Assembly (NCBI GenBank): GCA_030142905.1
Contig: JASJOG010000002.1
Span: 6,990,501-7,054,500, forward strand
Direction: 5' to 3'
DNA from: Heliopora coerulea
Lineage: Eukaryota; Cnidaria; Anthozoa; Scleralcyonacea; Helioporidae
Length of the DNA stretch: 64,000 nt
Shown: positions 10,680 to 25,600 of the stretch, piece after piece
Layout: the number at the start of each line of letters is the position of its first letter
Numbering within the stretch: position 1 is the stretch's first letter
The notes under the pieces: generated by a model
The model's input: only the letters and a program-made list of their open reading frames with translations
What the model was told of the DNA's origin: nothing
The model's database searches: none
Position numbers and translations under genes: made by a program

Positions 10680-13600
10680 GTATCAAGGTTTTACTTACTT
10701 TGGCATAGTTAGAGTGACTGTGCAGGCTCCTCGCCTGTTCTGCTTGGGAGCAGGTACGGAATTTTAATAAAAAGGCGCATGGAAAGGAAAAGAGGAACGG
10801 TATTACGCTCGTGGGTTGTACTCGTGCGGTCGGTTGATGCTCAATTGCTTGTTCGTACAGTGAAAGAAATGGGATAAAATTCCGATGTTCATGGCCAGTG
10901 ATCAGGCAAACTTGCGTAACCACAATATTTTCAATTTTTTTACACAGCAGGTTCTTATTTCTATAAAAGCTGCGAAAGAGGTATTGTAGAAACAAACTGG
11001 ATGCATTACAGAATATAGTTCGGGCTATAATCAACATTTGATTATTAAAAACAGCTTTAAATGTATATTTTATATCTTAAATGAACCAACTTCAAATAAG
11101 CTGAAATCCCAAAGGTCAAACGTTACCATGACTACTTAGTTAAAATCGAAAATTCACTAAGGAATTTTTATTAATCGAATTTTGACGATAATGGATACTA
11201 TATCCGGAATTATGCCATTTTATTTTACTGGGGAAGTCAACTGGCAAAGATGTCAGTCGAATTGAAATGTTCAGTTAGAATTATTTGACGGAAAAAATTA
11301 TTGCGCTGGCCTTAGACCAACATTTCGTCAAAGACCTGAATCCAAATTTTAAATTAAAAACTGATCTAGGGTTAGGGTTAGGGGTGGGATTATGGTTAGG
11401 GTCAGAGTTTGGGAAAGATTGGGAAGTCCGACGAAATGACATCCTTCTTATTTGACAAGCTACAGATAAGTAAATGATCGTTCTGACGTACAATAGAATC
11501 AATCCAATCCTTTGGTGAACCTATATATTGTAGCGATGAAAAAAGAGGAGGTGGATAAGGTTTTAGTGTTACCATCTTGGGAGGAAACAGTTCCATCTTG
11601 GGAAGTTACCATCTTGGGAGGTTCAGGAACACTGTAGATATCTTTATCTACGAATCCATTTCCAACGATTACTGCTTGACGTTTGATAATTTCCTCTCTG
11701 TCAAATGCTTACGTGTAAATGACTGTTCTGTAACTAAGACACAGATAACCTTACGCCATACTTTCTCACATAATTTATCGTTCGTTGAAGTTACTTTTTC
11801 CCAATCCCTCGGTAACATGGACGTAATTAAGAATCACATGATGATTGAAATGTTGTCAAGGCACAACCAAGATTTCTTAAAGGAGGGTTACTGGGAAAAT
11901 TTTTCTTTATAAGCTTCAAAAACGATCTAAAAGTGTTTTCCTTTGCAAACATTTCAACAAAGCCAGTATTTTATTAAAAAGAGACTATGGTGTACCCCGA
12001 AAAGAGAAAAAACCAAGTCATTTTTCCTCTCACCAAAATATCTGATCAGCTGCGTACACGCTTCGTTAATTTCAAGTATCTGTAAGTACTGTGATGTGAA
12101 TCGCAGAAATGTGTCAGTTTGAACCGAAGCAAAAACTTCGGATGTGTGCAGCTTATTTATAAAGTTGTAGGTTTGTTTATTACATATTTCATACTCTTAT
12201 CAAACAGTATTGTTTACTCTGGCTTGCCTCTGCAGTGAGTCGATATACGCTGTCGTATTGGCCCGCTATGAAATACAATACTGGGCCAATAAGGCAATAT
12301 GTTAAATACTCGCCACTTCAATTGAAAAATGAAACACTTTAACTGGAAGCCAAAGGTAGCGCTAGTTGAATGCTTTTTACTTCGTCGAAACTATCTCCAG
12401 CTTCTACAGAGTGAGGAATATCGCTGAAGAATTGTGTAAACACCTTCTATGAGTAGGTTAATTCGGAAATCTAGCACACAGGTCATTGGTTGGCGTCTGT
12501 AATGTTTCCACCGTCTTCTATAGTGTGCTGTAGGAAGATTATGGTTTGTAATAAAAAGATGAAATTCATTTCATTTGACAGCACGTCTTGGCAAAATCTG
12601 TCTTGTTGACGGTTGTATCTCGCTGGGTGGGCAAATTATCGTGTCTAGCATGACTATATACCCCTTTGTTGACATGCGATATTCATATGAACGTATATAG
12701 CAAGGCTTCTATCTTATTGTTCAGTTCTTTTTTAAGCAACGTAACCCACGATTCATACAACCTGCAGCCATTAAAACACTATTTCATGGATTCGAATGAA
12801 AGTATAGCTTCTCGTGATATTTCAATTTTCGTGCGAACACCAGCCTTGTTATTCGGTGTCTTAGCGATGAAATTTGTCGCAAAGTGCCGTATGAATATGA
12901 GTTCGGAATAGATTATTCAACTTTACGAACTAAGTGCTGATGCTTTCAAATTTGCTGCACCAATGATCGAAACGAATCATTGACGATTAAACATTTCCTT
13001 TCTGTGAAGAAACAAGTTGGAGCGATTCCCAGACGTTAGAAGGGAACCACTTCTGCGATAAATAGTGTCAGTTTCCTTTGGGAAGGGCATGGCTACTACA
13101 TTCTTAACTTGCCTTCTCCTTGGTGGTGACCACAACAAGAAAATTCTTGCTTATTAAATACATTTCATAATCTTTTAAAGTTTCCAGCACGGTTTGAAGG
13201 CGTTGGCGCTTTTCCTGTCTTGGTGTTGTCTTATCTTGAATGGTCTCACCGCCTACGCATTACTTAATCTTGTTTCGTAACAGGCCAAATGTGTGAGATT
13301 CCATTGTCGCCTTGTCTTTCATGAAGGTTTCGAAACGGTACTGCATAGGTAAGTGGAGTTGAGAGGCAAGCTTGTGTTGTTACGTCTAACACAGAAAATT
13401 GCCATGTTCCTTTTACGTCAGTCAGGGCACTGGTTCTTTTTGATGTTCAAAAGCATTGCCCACGCATTCGTAACTTTCAGACATTATTTACATTATTTAT
13501 TGTTGTCTTGAGGGAAAGCTTCCTGGAGTTTTTACTTCCCAAAGGTTTGGTACGTTCTTGTTGTGGAGAAGATCGACTAGTTTATGCGTCGCCTCTTATT

Positions 13601-16600
13601 TGGGCTACTAAGAAACGTATGGTTCTGTGGCAAAAGGCTTGAATTTTAATCGAATGGCAGTGCTTCAGGTCTTTGTTGTAAGTGGAGGTAATTACAAACG
13701 GAAATGACCTTGCAGTTGCTTGAGCAACAGCTCAAAGGAGTCCAATGAGATTCTGTATGGTTGACTTAAAGAGACTTATCGTTTTAAAGGAACTGACATC
13801 ATCATCTTTTTCTTCGAACGCCTTGAATGGAAAGCTTCTATTGAGATTTCCTCTCGATGTTCACATATTATACTTCTGGTGTACCTTAGGCCAATGTAGT
13901 TGGTTTGTGCTGCTGCTCTTTATAAGGACTGGAATTCTGAATTAGCGACGTCCGTTGTTTAGGACCCGTTCTTGTACTTCTTTTACACTTTCGTCTTTCG
14001 GGCCTCACTAATGCTTATGCTGTGAAAGGAAAGATATTTTCATCACACAGGGACGCCCTTCCGGAAGTGGTTAGTGGTCCAATCGTTTGTGTGGGGTGAA
14101 CTGGTGTTTACAAACCATGTCCGTGCTCACGACGACTTGAAAGAACTTTGTTCAAGAGGTGTTTCAATACTGCTACCTTATCGCAGTCGAGTCCATGTTC
14201 AGGGAACACGCTATGCGTTTTAACGAAAATACCAATCGTACGTCGCCTTCTCCAACACTTCGAGATCAGCTGCTTCGAAAACTTGTCGAGAACCGTTCAG
14301 GTCAGTTGGTTTCGCTTATGGTTGTACTTTCGTGTGCGCGAACCATCTCTCTAAAACTCTTTAAAACAGTTGGGCTGATCATCTGCTTTGACGACGACCA
14401 GTGCTGTTGTTATAATCTTTGACTGGCTAACTTCGTTTGTGTACTCTTAAAAGGTGCTAGTGCGACTCTATTCCTCCGTGGAACATGTGAAACCTAGGGT
14501 GGCTCAAATAACGTTCGGTTTCCCGTTTGAGCTGAACAGAAGCTTAGGACGTGACGTATCTTCTTTCATATCACCAAGAACATCTACGTTAGTTGGACGA
14601 GCAACATCCACAGTGGGCTTAGTATGATTTGTCGGCATTTATTCACTAATTTATTATGTGTTTATTAGCGTATGTTTATTAGTCTATGTTTATTCTTACT
14701 TATTTGCATATTTCGATAATTTTGAATGAAATAAAGCCTGGAACCACCTGGTGAGTCCTTCGCGAATCCAGTCACTCTGAGCGCTGCTTTCAACTCCCGT
14801 CTGTCGCTCGTCGTGCGAACTTGTAATTTTTTTTAGTAGTTTTTCAGGTCAGGAATTTCCTCGAAGGTAAAACTTTAGCTTGAGGGTTCTGGCCATATCT
14901 TCCGACTTATTTCTAAATTCTGTTTCCCCTCCTTGCAGCTGAAAGTAACAACAACAACAACATGGAGTCTTCGGAAAACTCCTTACCCAGCTCGCCAACA
15001 CATTTCGGTCGTGGTGGGGAGTCCCCAAGTAGAGAGGTAAGTTCCCTATTTTCTTACCAAAGTTAGTGCGCTCCTAACATTACCATCGTAATTATACCTA
15101 ATTTAACTCGCAGTATATTACTTAATGAGTACCAACATTTCCTCTGTCCGCGTCAGCAGTATTGTTCATTTGTTCTTGACGTATATTCTCACCTTCTTAA
15201 TTCGGCGTGCGTGATTTCTCGATCTCAGACTTGAAGCTCTCTTTAATACAAAGGAGCTTTATCAACGAGTCGAAATAAGCAGCATATGCAGATCCGACAT
15301 TGGCAATGTTCTCACATTTGTTAATCCCTGCATGTCGCAAAGTGGATGCATGCCCTCTAGCAGGGAAGCAAAGTCATAGGTCCGTCGAAAATGGTAGCTC
15401 CTACTTAAGTTTAGTATCAACACAACGCCCGTCCAATTAAATTATCGTGATGTATAAGAACATAACGTTACTTCTCAGCGAAATGTGACAATTGCGCGCC
15501 TTGCTGTTTCTTGTGATTACACTGGGATTAAACTTTGATTCTACCATAAGTCGACGAACTTTATCTTCACAGGCAGATGACATGCAGGTATTCTATTTTC
15601 GTGCTGTAGGGCTTTCTAAAGTGTTGGATTACCGATCTTCCCGTCTTTCTTGTCCCTGTTCTCTGAATTTCTGACTGTTTTCGAAGTGCTCTATCTTGGA
15701 AGCAGCACTTTATTATTCAGATGCGAACTTATAAACCTGCTGATATGACACCCCATAGCCCTCTGTACAGGACAGCTTTGAAATTTTGTTCAATATTATT
15801 TCCTTTATGACAAACAAGCACCAAACAATAGACAGTTTATGAATATCCTTCAGGCAGTTGTGTTTTCGTGCTAGCTGTTCCATGTCAGACGGACATTTAA
15901 TATATTTCTTATCTTGGTCAGGAGTCTTGATATTGTGAAAGTTTCGTCGTCGTCGAAAGGGCGAGTAGGTCGATCCTTGTTCTTAGCTATACAATTGGTC
16001 GTGCAACCAGTGGATTGCTTGAAAACCCTGCCGTTCCGGATACGTGCTTTAACTCAGTTTTTTCGGCTCATTGGTTTCGTTGAAAGTTTCGAATTTACCG
16101 AAAATCATTCCGTGAGAAAAAGGTAATTTGTAAACATCTTTTATCGTTTCCTTTTGTTCGAAATCAGATGTTGAAATCTCATGTGTAAATCATTGCAGCT
16201 CAATGCATAAAGTTCTATTCTTTAACGGAGGATTTAATCTTTCCGTGAACGAAGACATTGTTTTTGCTCACTGTACAGCGATTCGATCTAAAAATATCCG
16301 GCTCCTTGTCCTCCTCTTTGTCGTACGTTGTAATTGTTAAGCACCGAGCCAGCTGCTAAATTGTTTTATCATTAATTTTGGTAAACGTGGAAAAGGTTTA
16401 CCTGTCTAGCAGCACAGTGCCGATTGAGTAAAGCTCTTGGACTGATTCTCAATGGGGAATCGTGACTTGAATGCAGCTACCTGAAAAGAAACCGGTAAAA
16501 ATACCAAGTGGCTTTTGACAGCCGTAGAATGTTGAATGCCGTGATAAATTATATTGTCCTCTGAACATACTGTTATCTCTGCTGCACAATTAGTCAGAAC

Positions 16601-19600
16601 GCACGTGTCCGATGCAGTAAACTCACTAAGGTGTTGACGTTTGAAACACAACATCAAGGTTGGTTCACACGAGCAACATAAGCATAAGGACAAGATCAAT
16701 CCAAAAACAAAGCATGATATCTCCTCTGGCTCTTGCAAAGACAAAACAAGAATTTTTCTTTGTTTTGTTCGGCTCTTGGCTAATGCTTGGTCTATGATCT
16801 TATGCTTATGACGATCCTTATGTTGCAGGCTTGACTTCATTCCTTTGTTTTGCCTTTTGTTTTGTCCTTATGCTTATGCTTATGCCCACGTGTGAACCAA
16901 GCTTTAATGAAAGTTTCAACTTCTCATCTTTATTACTAAATCCACGCCTCGTTTCTACGACGGGCTTTGTAATACAACTTCATTTCCAAGCTTCACGGAG
17001 AAAGTAATGCTGTAATACAACTCGAGGCTTTTCTTGCAGACCTATAAGCATTTTTTCGTCAGCTGATATACAGATAATTTTAATTATTTTGCTACAGCGG
17101 TTCTCAAACATTTTTCACAAAAAGATATTTAGCCGCTTTAAGAAAATTCCAAGTTACCGTATCGTGCCGCTATCGCCTTTTATTAGCTTGTTGCAATGAA
17201 AAAGGTGTAAATTCTGATATGGCTTTGATTGCCAGGTTGAGCGGTGATATTAGGCCATTTCTTTTTAATATCACCTACTTCGTCGATTATTTATGAAGTT
17301 AAATTGTAATTCAGAATCTCAAGTACATTGTATAATATAATTGTTGGTAACACTTTGTGATCACGTACTTATTTTTCACGCTACCATGTCGCGGGCCCCC
17401 TGAGTGCTTTCTAGTGGTCTGGGCGCTCCAGATTGAAAAACGCTGATTTATAAAAATTCACTGCCCCCAAACAATTCACGCAACCTTGACCTTAGTTTAA
17501 ATGCACAACGCCCTACTTCTCTCATGGGGAGATTAAAATGTTTTGAAGTGTGATGATATCGGTACAGAAACTGTCATGTGAATCCGTTCAACAAGTTGGG
17601 CAATACGTTCTTTTGTAGTGGTAGTTAAATCGAAATAATCCTGTTTTCTTTGCCCATGCACTGTTTGAAGTTGTGTAGTTTGCGTCTATTATTCGACTGT
17701 TAGTGTGCGTTATTTAAAGTTTATTTTAAAAATTAAGAACATTATGCTTAATCTTCATGAAAAGCATGACATGGCATTAAAATTGCAGTTTTCTGTCTAC
17801 ATTATGCATGGTCACTCGCCCAGAGTTGAAAAATTTTACATGACAGCGATACTCAAACCAGCATGAAACGGTTTACTGGAGTTGTCACACGCCGTAAGAA
17901 AAGAACGAGCTAGCTTCTTAAGTAGACGCCATTAAACACCCGTAATTTATTTTGTGCTGCAGTGCGAAATGGCAATTCTGGTTCTTACAGTTGTTTTATT
18001 AAGTTGCACAAGGTCGTAGCCAGCAGAAACGGATTTGGGCGAGTGCACATCGGAAGCGCGCGCCCCGCTTTTTTGATAAGTTGCCATATGATGTTTTTGC
18101 TCAGGTACAAAAGACGAGCATTAAATATGTCGACTACCAAGAAATTCAGTTTCAAAAAACAGCGGAAACGCTGTAGTACAAGAATTCTCTCATTAAAATG
18201 CCACATGGTGGAAATGAAGTCGTAAAAAAATTTTGCGCCTCTCCGTTAACCCAACGTTGGTAGTTTTTTAGTTTATTGGTAGTATATTGAGAGAGAGGCC
18301 ACATGAAGTAAACCCGAACTTATCCGTAGATATTTTAGATAACTTCTTATCCTCTTCCCAAGTACAGGAATTAACTGGTGGTTGAAAGTTAGCGGCTTCC
18401 TGTATCGTTTATTTCCTTAATAAGTCAGAGTGGATCACAAGACAAGTATTGATAATCAAGCATTCAGTATTGATATTCAAGCATGTAAAAAGTTCTTTGA
18501 GAAGCCTTGCCAGTTCCTCCTAGAAACCGTAGTGATGTGTAGTGCTTCTGTTTACGTATACGGAAATTCGAGGTAGTTTAATATCAGGGATCTTCCTTTT
18601 TAGATCTCACCGGTTTATCGCACCTATATTTATTTTCGGTTGCAACATACTGATAAAAACATTAACACTTTGATGACTGGAGGTCTCCCTTGACGGGCAA
18701 AATCGTCTAGCGTTAACCAGAGTAAAATATAGCACTCGTCAGGCGGGAAAGTGTTAAGTGAGATATTTCACTCCAAGATTGAGCTGGAACATGGTTAACT
18801 CTTTTCCGGCGATAGCTCTCCCTTTGACGAGTAAAATCGTCTGGCGTTAACCAAACTAAGGGGCTGATTGCCTGAGATCGACAGGAATTCAGACCGCTAC
18901 CAAAGTGAAAATTTTCGGAAATGTGTACATGAGACTGGAATGTAACTAAAGCCATGTTCTTGCATACATTTCAGTCCGCATTCCGAACCGGTCTCATGTA
19001 GACAAGAACAAGAATTTGTATGGGGTGCGATCTCAAGTCGTGCCGGTCTGCCTTCGTACCGGTCTCATGTAATCAGCCCCTAAGATAATAGAAGTCTTAT
19101 TCCGCCGGGAAAGACTTAATTTTGATGGTTATAAGCAGCATGTACTCTTGTCTGTAAGCTAGATTTTACATGGAATTGTCAAGTTTGGTAGATCATGATA
19201 TTTCATTGGGCTGTCATGTTTGACCTTATAAATCCAAAGCACGAAAGAGACGAGGAACTTGTATCAGTCTTGAGGCTGACTTCCGCTTCCGCTGATTTTT
19301 ACATACATTTATCGACGTAGTTCCCAGAGCACGTAATTTGGTTCATTTACGCGTGCTTGACATCCGTGTGTAAACTAAGGCAGAAAAAAATTGGAGATCA
19401 TACTGTAGGAAGGCAACGGTTTGGTTTTTTGTAGCATTTTCAAAAACTCATGGAACAGCTGTGAAATATTCTCATCTGCATTTTAACGGAGTGAAATTGT
19501 TTCCACTGTATTCTGGCTTAACCGACAATTCTATCCAAAATATGAGGTAAATAGATTTTAGATGGAATAAAATGGCTTTGCATCAAGCATTCTGTTAAGG

Positions 19601-22600
19601 TCTTGTTCATTTTATCCAACATTTTATTTTATAATATTTTGTTTTATTTTAGTTATTTTTATGTTATATTACATTATGTTATGCTATTTTATTTCAATTT
19701 TTTACGACAAATGCTGATGAGCGTGTAATACCTTTTTCAAGTCATTATTTCCTGTGCAATATATGTATATTTAAACCTTACTCCAGAGATTTGACCGACT
19801 TGATATTAGTCCTAACGCGATTTATTACACGAAAAGCGAGAAAAAAAGGTTGGAATTGGGTAAATGACATCCTTGTATAAAATTAACGTAAAGCCAAAAT
19901 CCAAAAGTAATTTGGCATTCCGTCCATTCATATCATGCGGAATCTATGTTTTAATACCTTACTTCAGATTAACGGAACCTTAACTCGTTTCGTTAGATAT
20001 AGGCACAACAGTGTGTTTACTTTTGATATCCGAAGTAAACATTTGGGCAGAACTTGTCTCATCGATAACAAGCTTTTCGGGTCTTTTACGTCTTAAGTCA
20101 GTCTACCATCGCAAAATGACCGAGTAGACTGACAATTTTTCTTAAAGTGTTTTACGAATACTCTTGGTGATGTTAGTGACATTTGATATTACTGATTTGA
20201 CAAATGTTTCAGGATTAAAATCGAATGTATTTAAGCCTTCCAAAGATTGGTTTAAACAACAACTCGCCTGTTTTTAAGACAGTTGTATCATGAAAAGGCA
20301 TGGACGGATTGGGCTTTAATGATGATAAGTCGTAAATTTATTCCGGTTTGTTTATTTGAACGATATAGTTCTGCCGCAGATTGTTCTCAACTCTAGAAGC
20401 AAGCCATTCTCATGCTTCGCCACAAATATAGCGAACTTTCTAACCACGGTATAAAACAAAACAGATTCCGAATAGAGTCATCTTGAAAACTCAAGATTTG
20501 AACTATAAATCAAGAGACACAAATTAAACAGTGATATTTCGACTTTATTTCATCCCCATTATTTCATCAGTCTGATGATGACTTTGAAATAAAGCCGAAA
20601 TATCACTGTTTAATTTCTGTCTCTTGATTTATAGCTCTAATCTTGAGTTTTCGATATGACTCTTCTTTTCGGAATCTGTTGTGTTGTTTTATACTTTGTA
20701 AAGTTGTCGACTGGTCAGGGTTTTTCTAACCGTGCACTTGGGCAATTTTACTACTGAAAACTGAATGGTTCTGCCCTTGTGTGAATTTAGCCTAGTTCAT
20801 AAGTTGGGCCGTGCGGAGCTGTGCAGGCATATTTTATTAGTTCAGCTTGGTACATCTTGGGTTTATGAAGCCATTCCGTGTCATGCCGCTTTCTGTATGT
20901 AATTTCCCAAAAGCACAACAAGAAAGAACGCCAAGCAGTTGTTCCTTAACAGGTAGAGTAGCGCACGTGCCGGCACGGCCCAAATAACCTTAACTCAGTT
21001 TATAAGCTGAATTTTATCCTTATCGATCCGTGCGGCGTGGCCTCGAGAAAGCATGGGACATGGTTTGGCTGGGTTTGGCTCGGGCATGGCTAAACCATTG
21101 AACTCTAAAAGGACTGGAACGATACCTGCAAAGTGTATTTTGAAGCCAACATGGAGGCTGACATGCAGGTCAATTTGCAGGTCAATTTGCAGGTCATCCT
21201 AGTCCCCCTACGCGATAAAACACGTAACCTATTGCGAAAAACTTAACCTAAATTTTGGAATTTTTTGATCGTTTTCTTTTCAATCCTTCGTTAATAGAGG
21301 GCAATGTCGTTAGGACTGCATATTTGTGAGAATTAACTGTCAATGAAAAGTAAATGTTCAATACAACTTTTTCCCACGCGTGTTTTTGACCTACATGGCT
21401 GCCCCCACGTCGGCTTCATTCACTCGTGAGGCTCGTGGAACGAGATATCGTTCTGGTCTTTTTACAGTTCAATGGGCTAAACTTCTCAGTTTTAGCTTTG
21501 CCAAGGCGTGATAGCATTGGCACAGGTTGGTGCGGCAAAGCTTATAAACGAGGCCTTGGGTGTTAACTGGAGCGAATGAAAGACGGCATGAGTAGTTCGT
21601 GGAGGAAGAATTATCTGTTGCCCATTAGTCACTCGTTAGTCACAGAAAGTCCCGAATTGCATGATACTCTGATACGGAATGTCTTGAAGTAAAGATGTTC
21701 GTGTTTGCAGCAACATTTTTAGCGTCTGGCGCAGTGTTATTTTTTAAATGATTAGTGATTTTTCTTGTATATACGAAGACGAAGGTTTCTCGAAGGACGA
21801 CGTATAGCCCCCGACTAATTGTAAAGCTGTAGCCATTGGCGGCGTCCGATAGTGATTACCAAATTTTGGCATCAAATTCATCTACTTTTATTTGTGATCT
21901 CTATGCAGAAAACACAATTTTTATGTGGATTTAGACATTCATGCATTTTTACCACGTCTTTATGTCGTTTTTATCTCTCGCGGCTGACTGAGCTTTTAAT
22001 TGAGCGACCCTCGTCAGGCCAGCTTGGCAACCCGAGATAACACCCCTCCACGTTTTTCAGTGAAACATTCTTCGACTGACGGGTAGAGCATAGTGATGTA
22101 ACAATGCATCGAGCTACCGTTATATCGCGATAGTAAGATGACAATCAATAGTTTCGATAGTTTCTGTACCTTCTTCGACGAAAAATAAAATTAAATTAGT
22201 CTAAATCACTGTTTCGTGTCTTGTCTATATCTTAGCCTGAGATTTATCAGTCTGTCTCTTAGCCTGAGACTTACCAAATGACTCTATTGTGCATTTATTT
22301 TATATCCCTGCGTAGAATATTTTCAGATTTTATCAACAGGTATTTCATATCTACAACCTCATTCAAAGTCTTTTGTTTAAATTTGTAGAAACTTTGGGAG
22401 GTGAGTACCCCTACAAACTATTGCAATTGCCATTGCAGTACTGTATGTCAGATTTCCACAATAGTCATCCCTAGTAGAGCACGCGGTTGTCTTGTGCAGA
22501 ATTGCCTTGCTGTAAAAGCGATATCTTTAACATTTTGGGTTGTTAAAGAATTTCGACAAATTGGTGTATTTGTATGTTGTACACACCTAAAACGAACTTT

Positions 22601-25600
22601 TTGCACTTGTTTAGGACCGAAGTACTCCTCCCACTCCACTCGAATCCAGACTTTTGACACCGTCTGAGTCTTTACCCAATATACGGTATGGAAGCAAGGT
22701 GACGCCTGTGGGATTTCCTTACGTGAGTATATCAATAAAGTATCAAAGATGTGATCTGCGTAGCTTACTGCTTTCGAAATATTTTTTTCACAGTGATGAA
22801 AAAAATTCCAATCCCTATTGCTGTTGTGGTTCTTTGATTTTCGTGTATCACGCAGAAGGTCCGGGATTAGTCTCGGTTGAAGCACGGTTTAAGGTGTGTG
22901 CTGTCTGGCATTAGCAACAGCATAGGTCATATAATGTATTTATTGCGATCACTTAACATTCATTAGGCATTGTTATTTTATTTATTTGCTCGTTTGTTTG
23001 ATCGATTTATTGATTAATTAATTGATTTATTGATTGATTGATTTAGTTATTTATTTATTTGTTAATTTATGTAATTATTGATTTATTAACAAATTTATTT
23101 CTTTATTAGCATTAATTATTAGTTTACTAATTATTTGTTACTTGTTCTTTGTTATTTTTTTACTAATTATTTATTTATTTTAAATTTTATCTGTTTTTTT
23201 GTCCTTTATGATTTATGATTTATTTAATTTATTAAATGTATTATGTAATGGTTAGGCATGAGAGGTCCTAAACTTCAGTTAGACAATTTTGTACTGTTAG
23301 ATTATTTATCTATTATTTATTTACTACTTATTTATTATTTATTATTCGTTAAAGGTTGTTGTCATATGTTTATCATTCATTTATTGTCTAGGCCAGAGTG
23401 CTGTTTAGCGGACCCCGGCAAACCAACCTTTTAAGCCTAGTCCACACGAGCAAATTTTCTGTGGCAAGTTTTTTGGGACAAAAATATTTGCTCGTGTATA
23501 AAGACAGAAAATGCTATGTTGAAAACTCGTTTGCCTATGCACCAGAAATGACTATGTACAGTGGAGACAAAACGGAAGAAGTCACTGCCAACTTCTTTGT
23601 ATGTGGCAAATTTTATGTGGCAGATCGTGCTCAAGAACAAGCTTTCGCATAAAGGCATTTTCTTTCCCACATAAAAACTGGCGCACCAGCTTTTCAGCAA
23701 ATGAATATGTCACACAATATTCGGGTAAATTTTCTCACGTATACGAGCAAATAAAAATGGTTACTGAAAAAGATGCCGCAGTAGATGTGCTCGTGTGGCC
23801 TAGGCTTCAGAGTTAGGTTAGTTGAGCCTGTGGAAAACATAGCTCGTATTACTCCACACCTTTCGTTAGGCTGAACCAACTCAGCACAGCACAGCAGAGC
23901 ACAGCACAACACAGCTAACCCAAGTTCCCGGTTCCGTTAGGTTTCGGAGTGCTTAGGAACTAAGTTGGGACTGGGAGCTATTTTTAGTGTACGGAAAACA
24001 GCTACAGTTAATTCCTGTTATAAAAACCGAAAATAATGCATGATTCGCTTGATATCTTGATACAAAAATTGTAACGATTTTGACTGTCTAGTTAACGGAA
24101 GTGCATCAGTTAAGGTCGTCTTCCTCATATAGTATGAATGGTTACAGTGGACTTTCTTGTACAGTGTAAGCAATTACCTCGGATTCAGAAGTGACCTCTT
24201 ACCAGAGATGACTGCTGTAGAGAATTATCACCTGCCGATACTCAAACGTAGTTGATCTCTGTTTTGAATAATGTGTAGTGACAATGTGCGAGAAAATTTA
24301 CTTTACTTCCAATATTCTTTCGCAGAAGATACTTCTATGAAATGACTTTAAAAGTCCCTGCACATAGAGTATCAGTCACACTCTTACTTATTCAACCAAT
24401 ATTCGTAGATACGTTTTTAAAATTCAGGGAAGATCACTTTAAAGCAGATCTCGCCAAAATCGTAAAATAATTTTACGAACCATTGACTATAGTCACAGTA
24501 GATTGCGAAATCGAGCGTGGGTTTCTTTAATAATATGGTCATAACTATTCTTCAAATTTTTTGCTTACGGCAGAGAAAAACCTGTGACAATTCGTACTTA
24601 TTACTCGTTTTTATTAATGAAATTGATTATATAAAATTTCGCAAATACTGGAATTGAGTGGCTTCCTTTGACTAAATGATTCTTTGTTTTGGAGTTTCAT
24701 TCTCGAATGTAATTTTGGTATTAGCATATATTCTCTTTTGGTGTATTGCTATTGATTTTGCTATTTATGCCACTTTCGAATGACGATATACTACTCCAGA
24801 ACGTCTGTCGACTAGATACATATATTGCTCAAGCATTTCCTCAAGTCACAGAACCTCTTTGGATTAAAAACAAAACCTATTAATGTAAAACTTCGAGCAG
24901 ATAATATCAAAGATTTGAAGAAGACTTAAACTCTATCAACATAAAGTCGTGAACGAATACAAAAAGTAAAAGTTCTTGTAAGCGATGTAACCCAAACTGT
25001 TCTACTGAGCAACGAGTTCTAATTTCTTTGTATTTCATCCTTGTTTAATGAAGGGCTCACCGATTCCTTTGGGTACGGCCAGTCTTCCAAATCTTCAGAC
25101 AGTTCCAGGCAACGGGAATGCTGAACAAACTCAGCTTAATCAACTTCTGTTAAATAGCACAATCATGGCCGGGATGATGCCTCAGAGCCAGGAACAAAAG
25201 CAATTTCAAGCTCGTCTGCAGAACCAGATGCTCAGTCAAGTACTCTCAGAGGGTATCGACGAAGAGACGGAAAATGGACTTAATGCGGCTGCGCTGCGTC
25301 ACGCTCAGCTGAAAGCGTTTGCCTTAACACAGGCGCAGTTACATGCACAAGCGGCTGGCCTTCCGGGCGCGGGTGGACTTGCTGTTAACGGGGCCCCCGT
25401 CAGTGGACAACCCAACCCATTACGCCGAAGCCCGCAACTTTCTCCACCCGGAAGCAATAGCGTAAAAAGACATCGACCATTGCGTCAGACTCAGTCGGCT
25501 CCAGGTCTTTCCCTACCAAATAATCTACATATGCAACAGCAGCTACAGAAACAGACTCAGATTTTGTTACAACAGCAGCATCAACAAGCGCAGATGCTGC

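Larger units (their letters stand above)
15037..22614 (+). other. HDAC intron 2
   Basis: 7.6 kb, filled largely by MITEs at 16656, 18860, 20450 and 21096. Two diverged copies of a dispersed repeat with AAAATCGTCTAGCGTTAACC lie at about 18685-18760 and 18815-18856. Confidence 0.6.
22723..25053 (+). other. HDAC intron 3
   Basis: Contains an ATTT-rich low-complexity tract (about 22975-23350), the MITE at 23433-23807 and a short CAGCACAGCA run (about 23884-23912). Nothing coding recognised. Confidence 0.6.

Noticed and set aside
11367..11405. True telomere or chromosome end
   Set aside because: Too short and degenerate, with normal gene sequence on both sides; interstitial or MITE-derived.
11577..11912. 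111-codon open frame on the + strand in HDAC intron 1
   Set aside because: No recognisable motif, begins within a CCATCTTGGGAGG tandem repeat, and has no supporting splice sites.
15492..15674. Signal-peptide-like open frame, with a 15-bp AG...GT microexon candidate at 15573-15587
   Set aside because: The hydrophobic start is short and the rest has no domain. The microexon keeps frame but rests on splice dinucleotides alone.
22401..22914. Overlapping open frames on both strands as an independent gene
   Set aside because: Only the part 22615-22722 between consensus splice sites has family-like sequence; the rest is intron.
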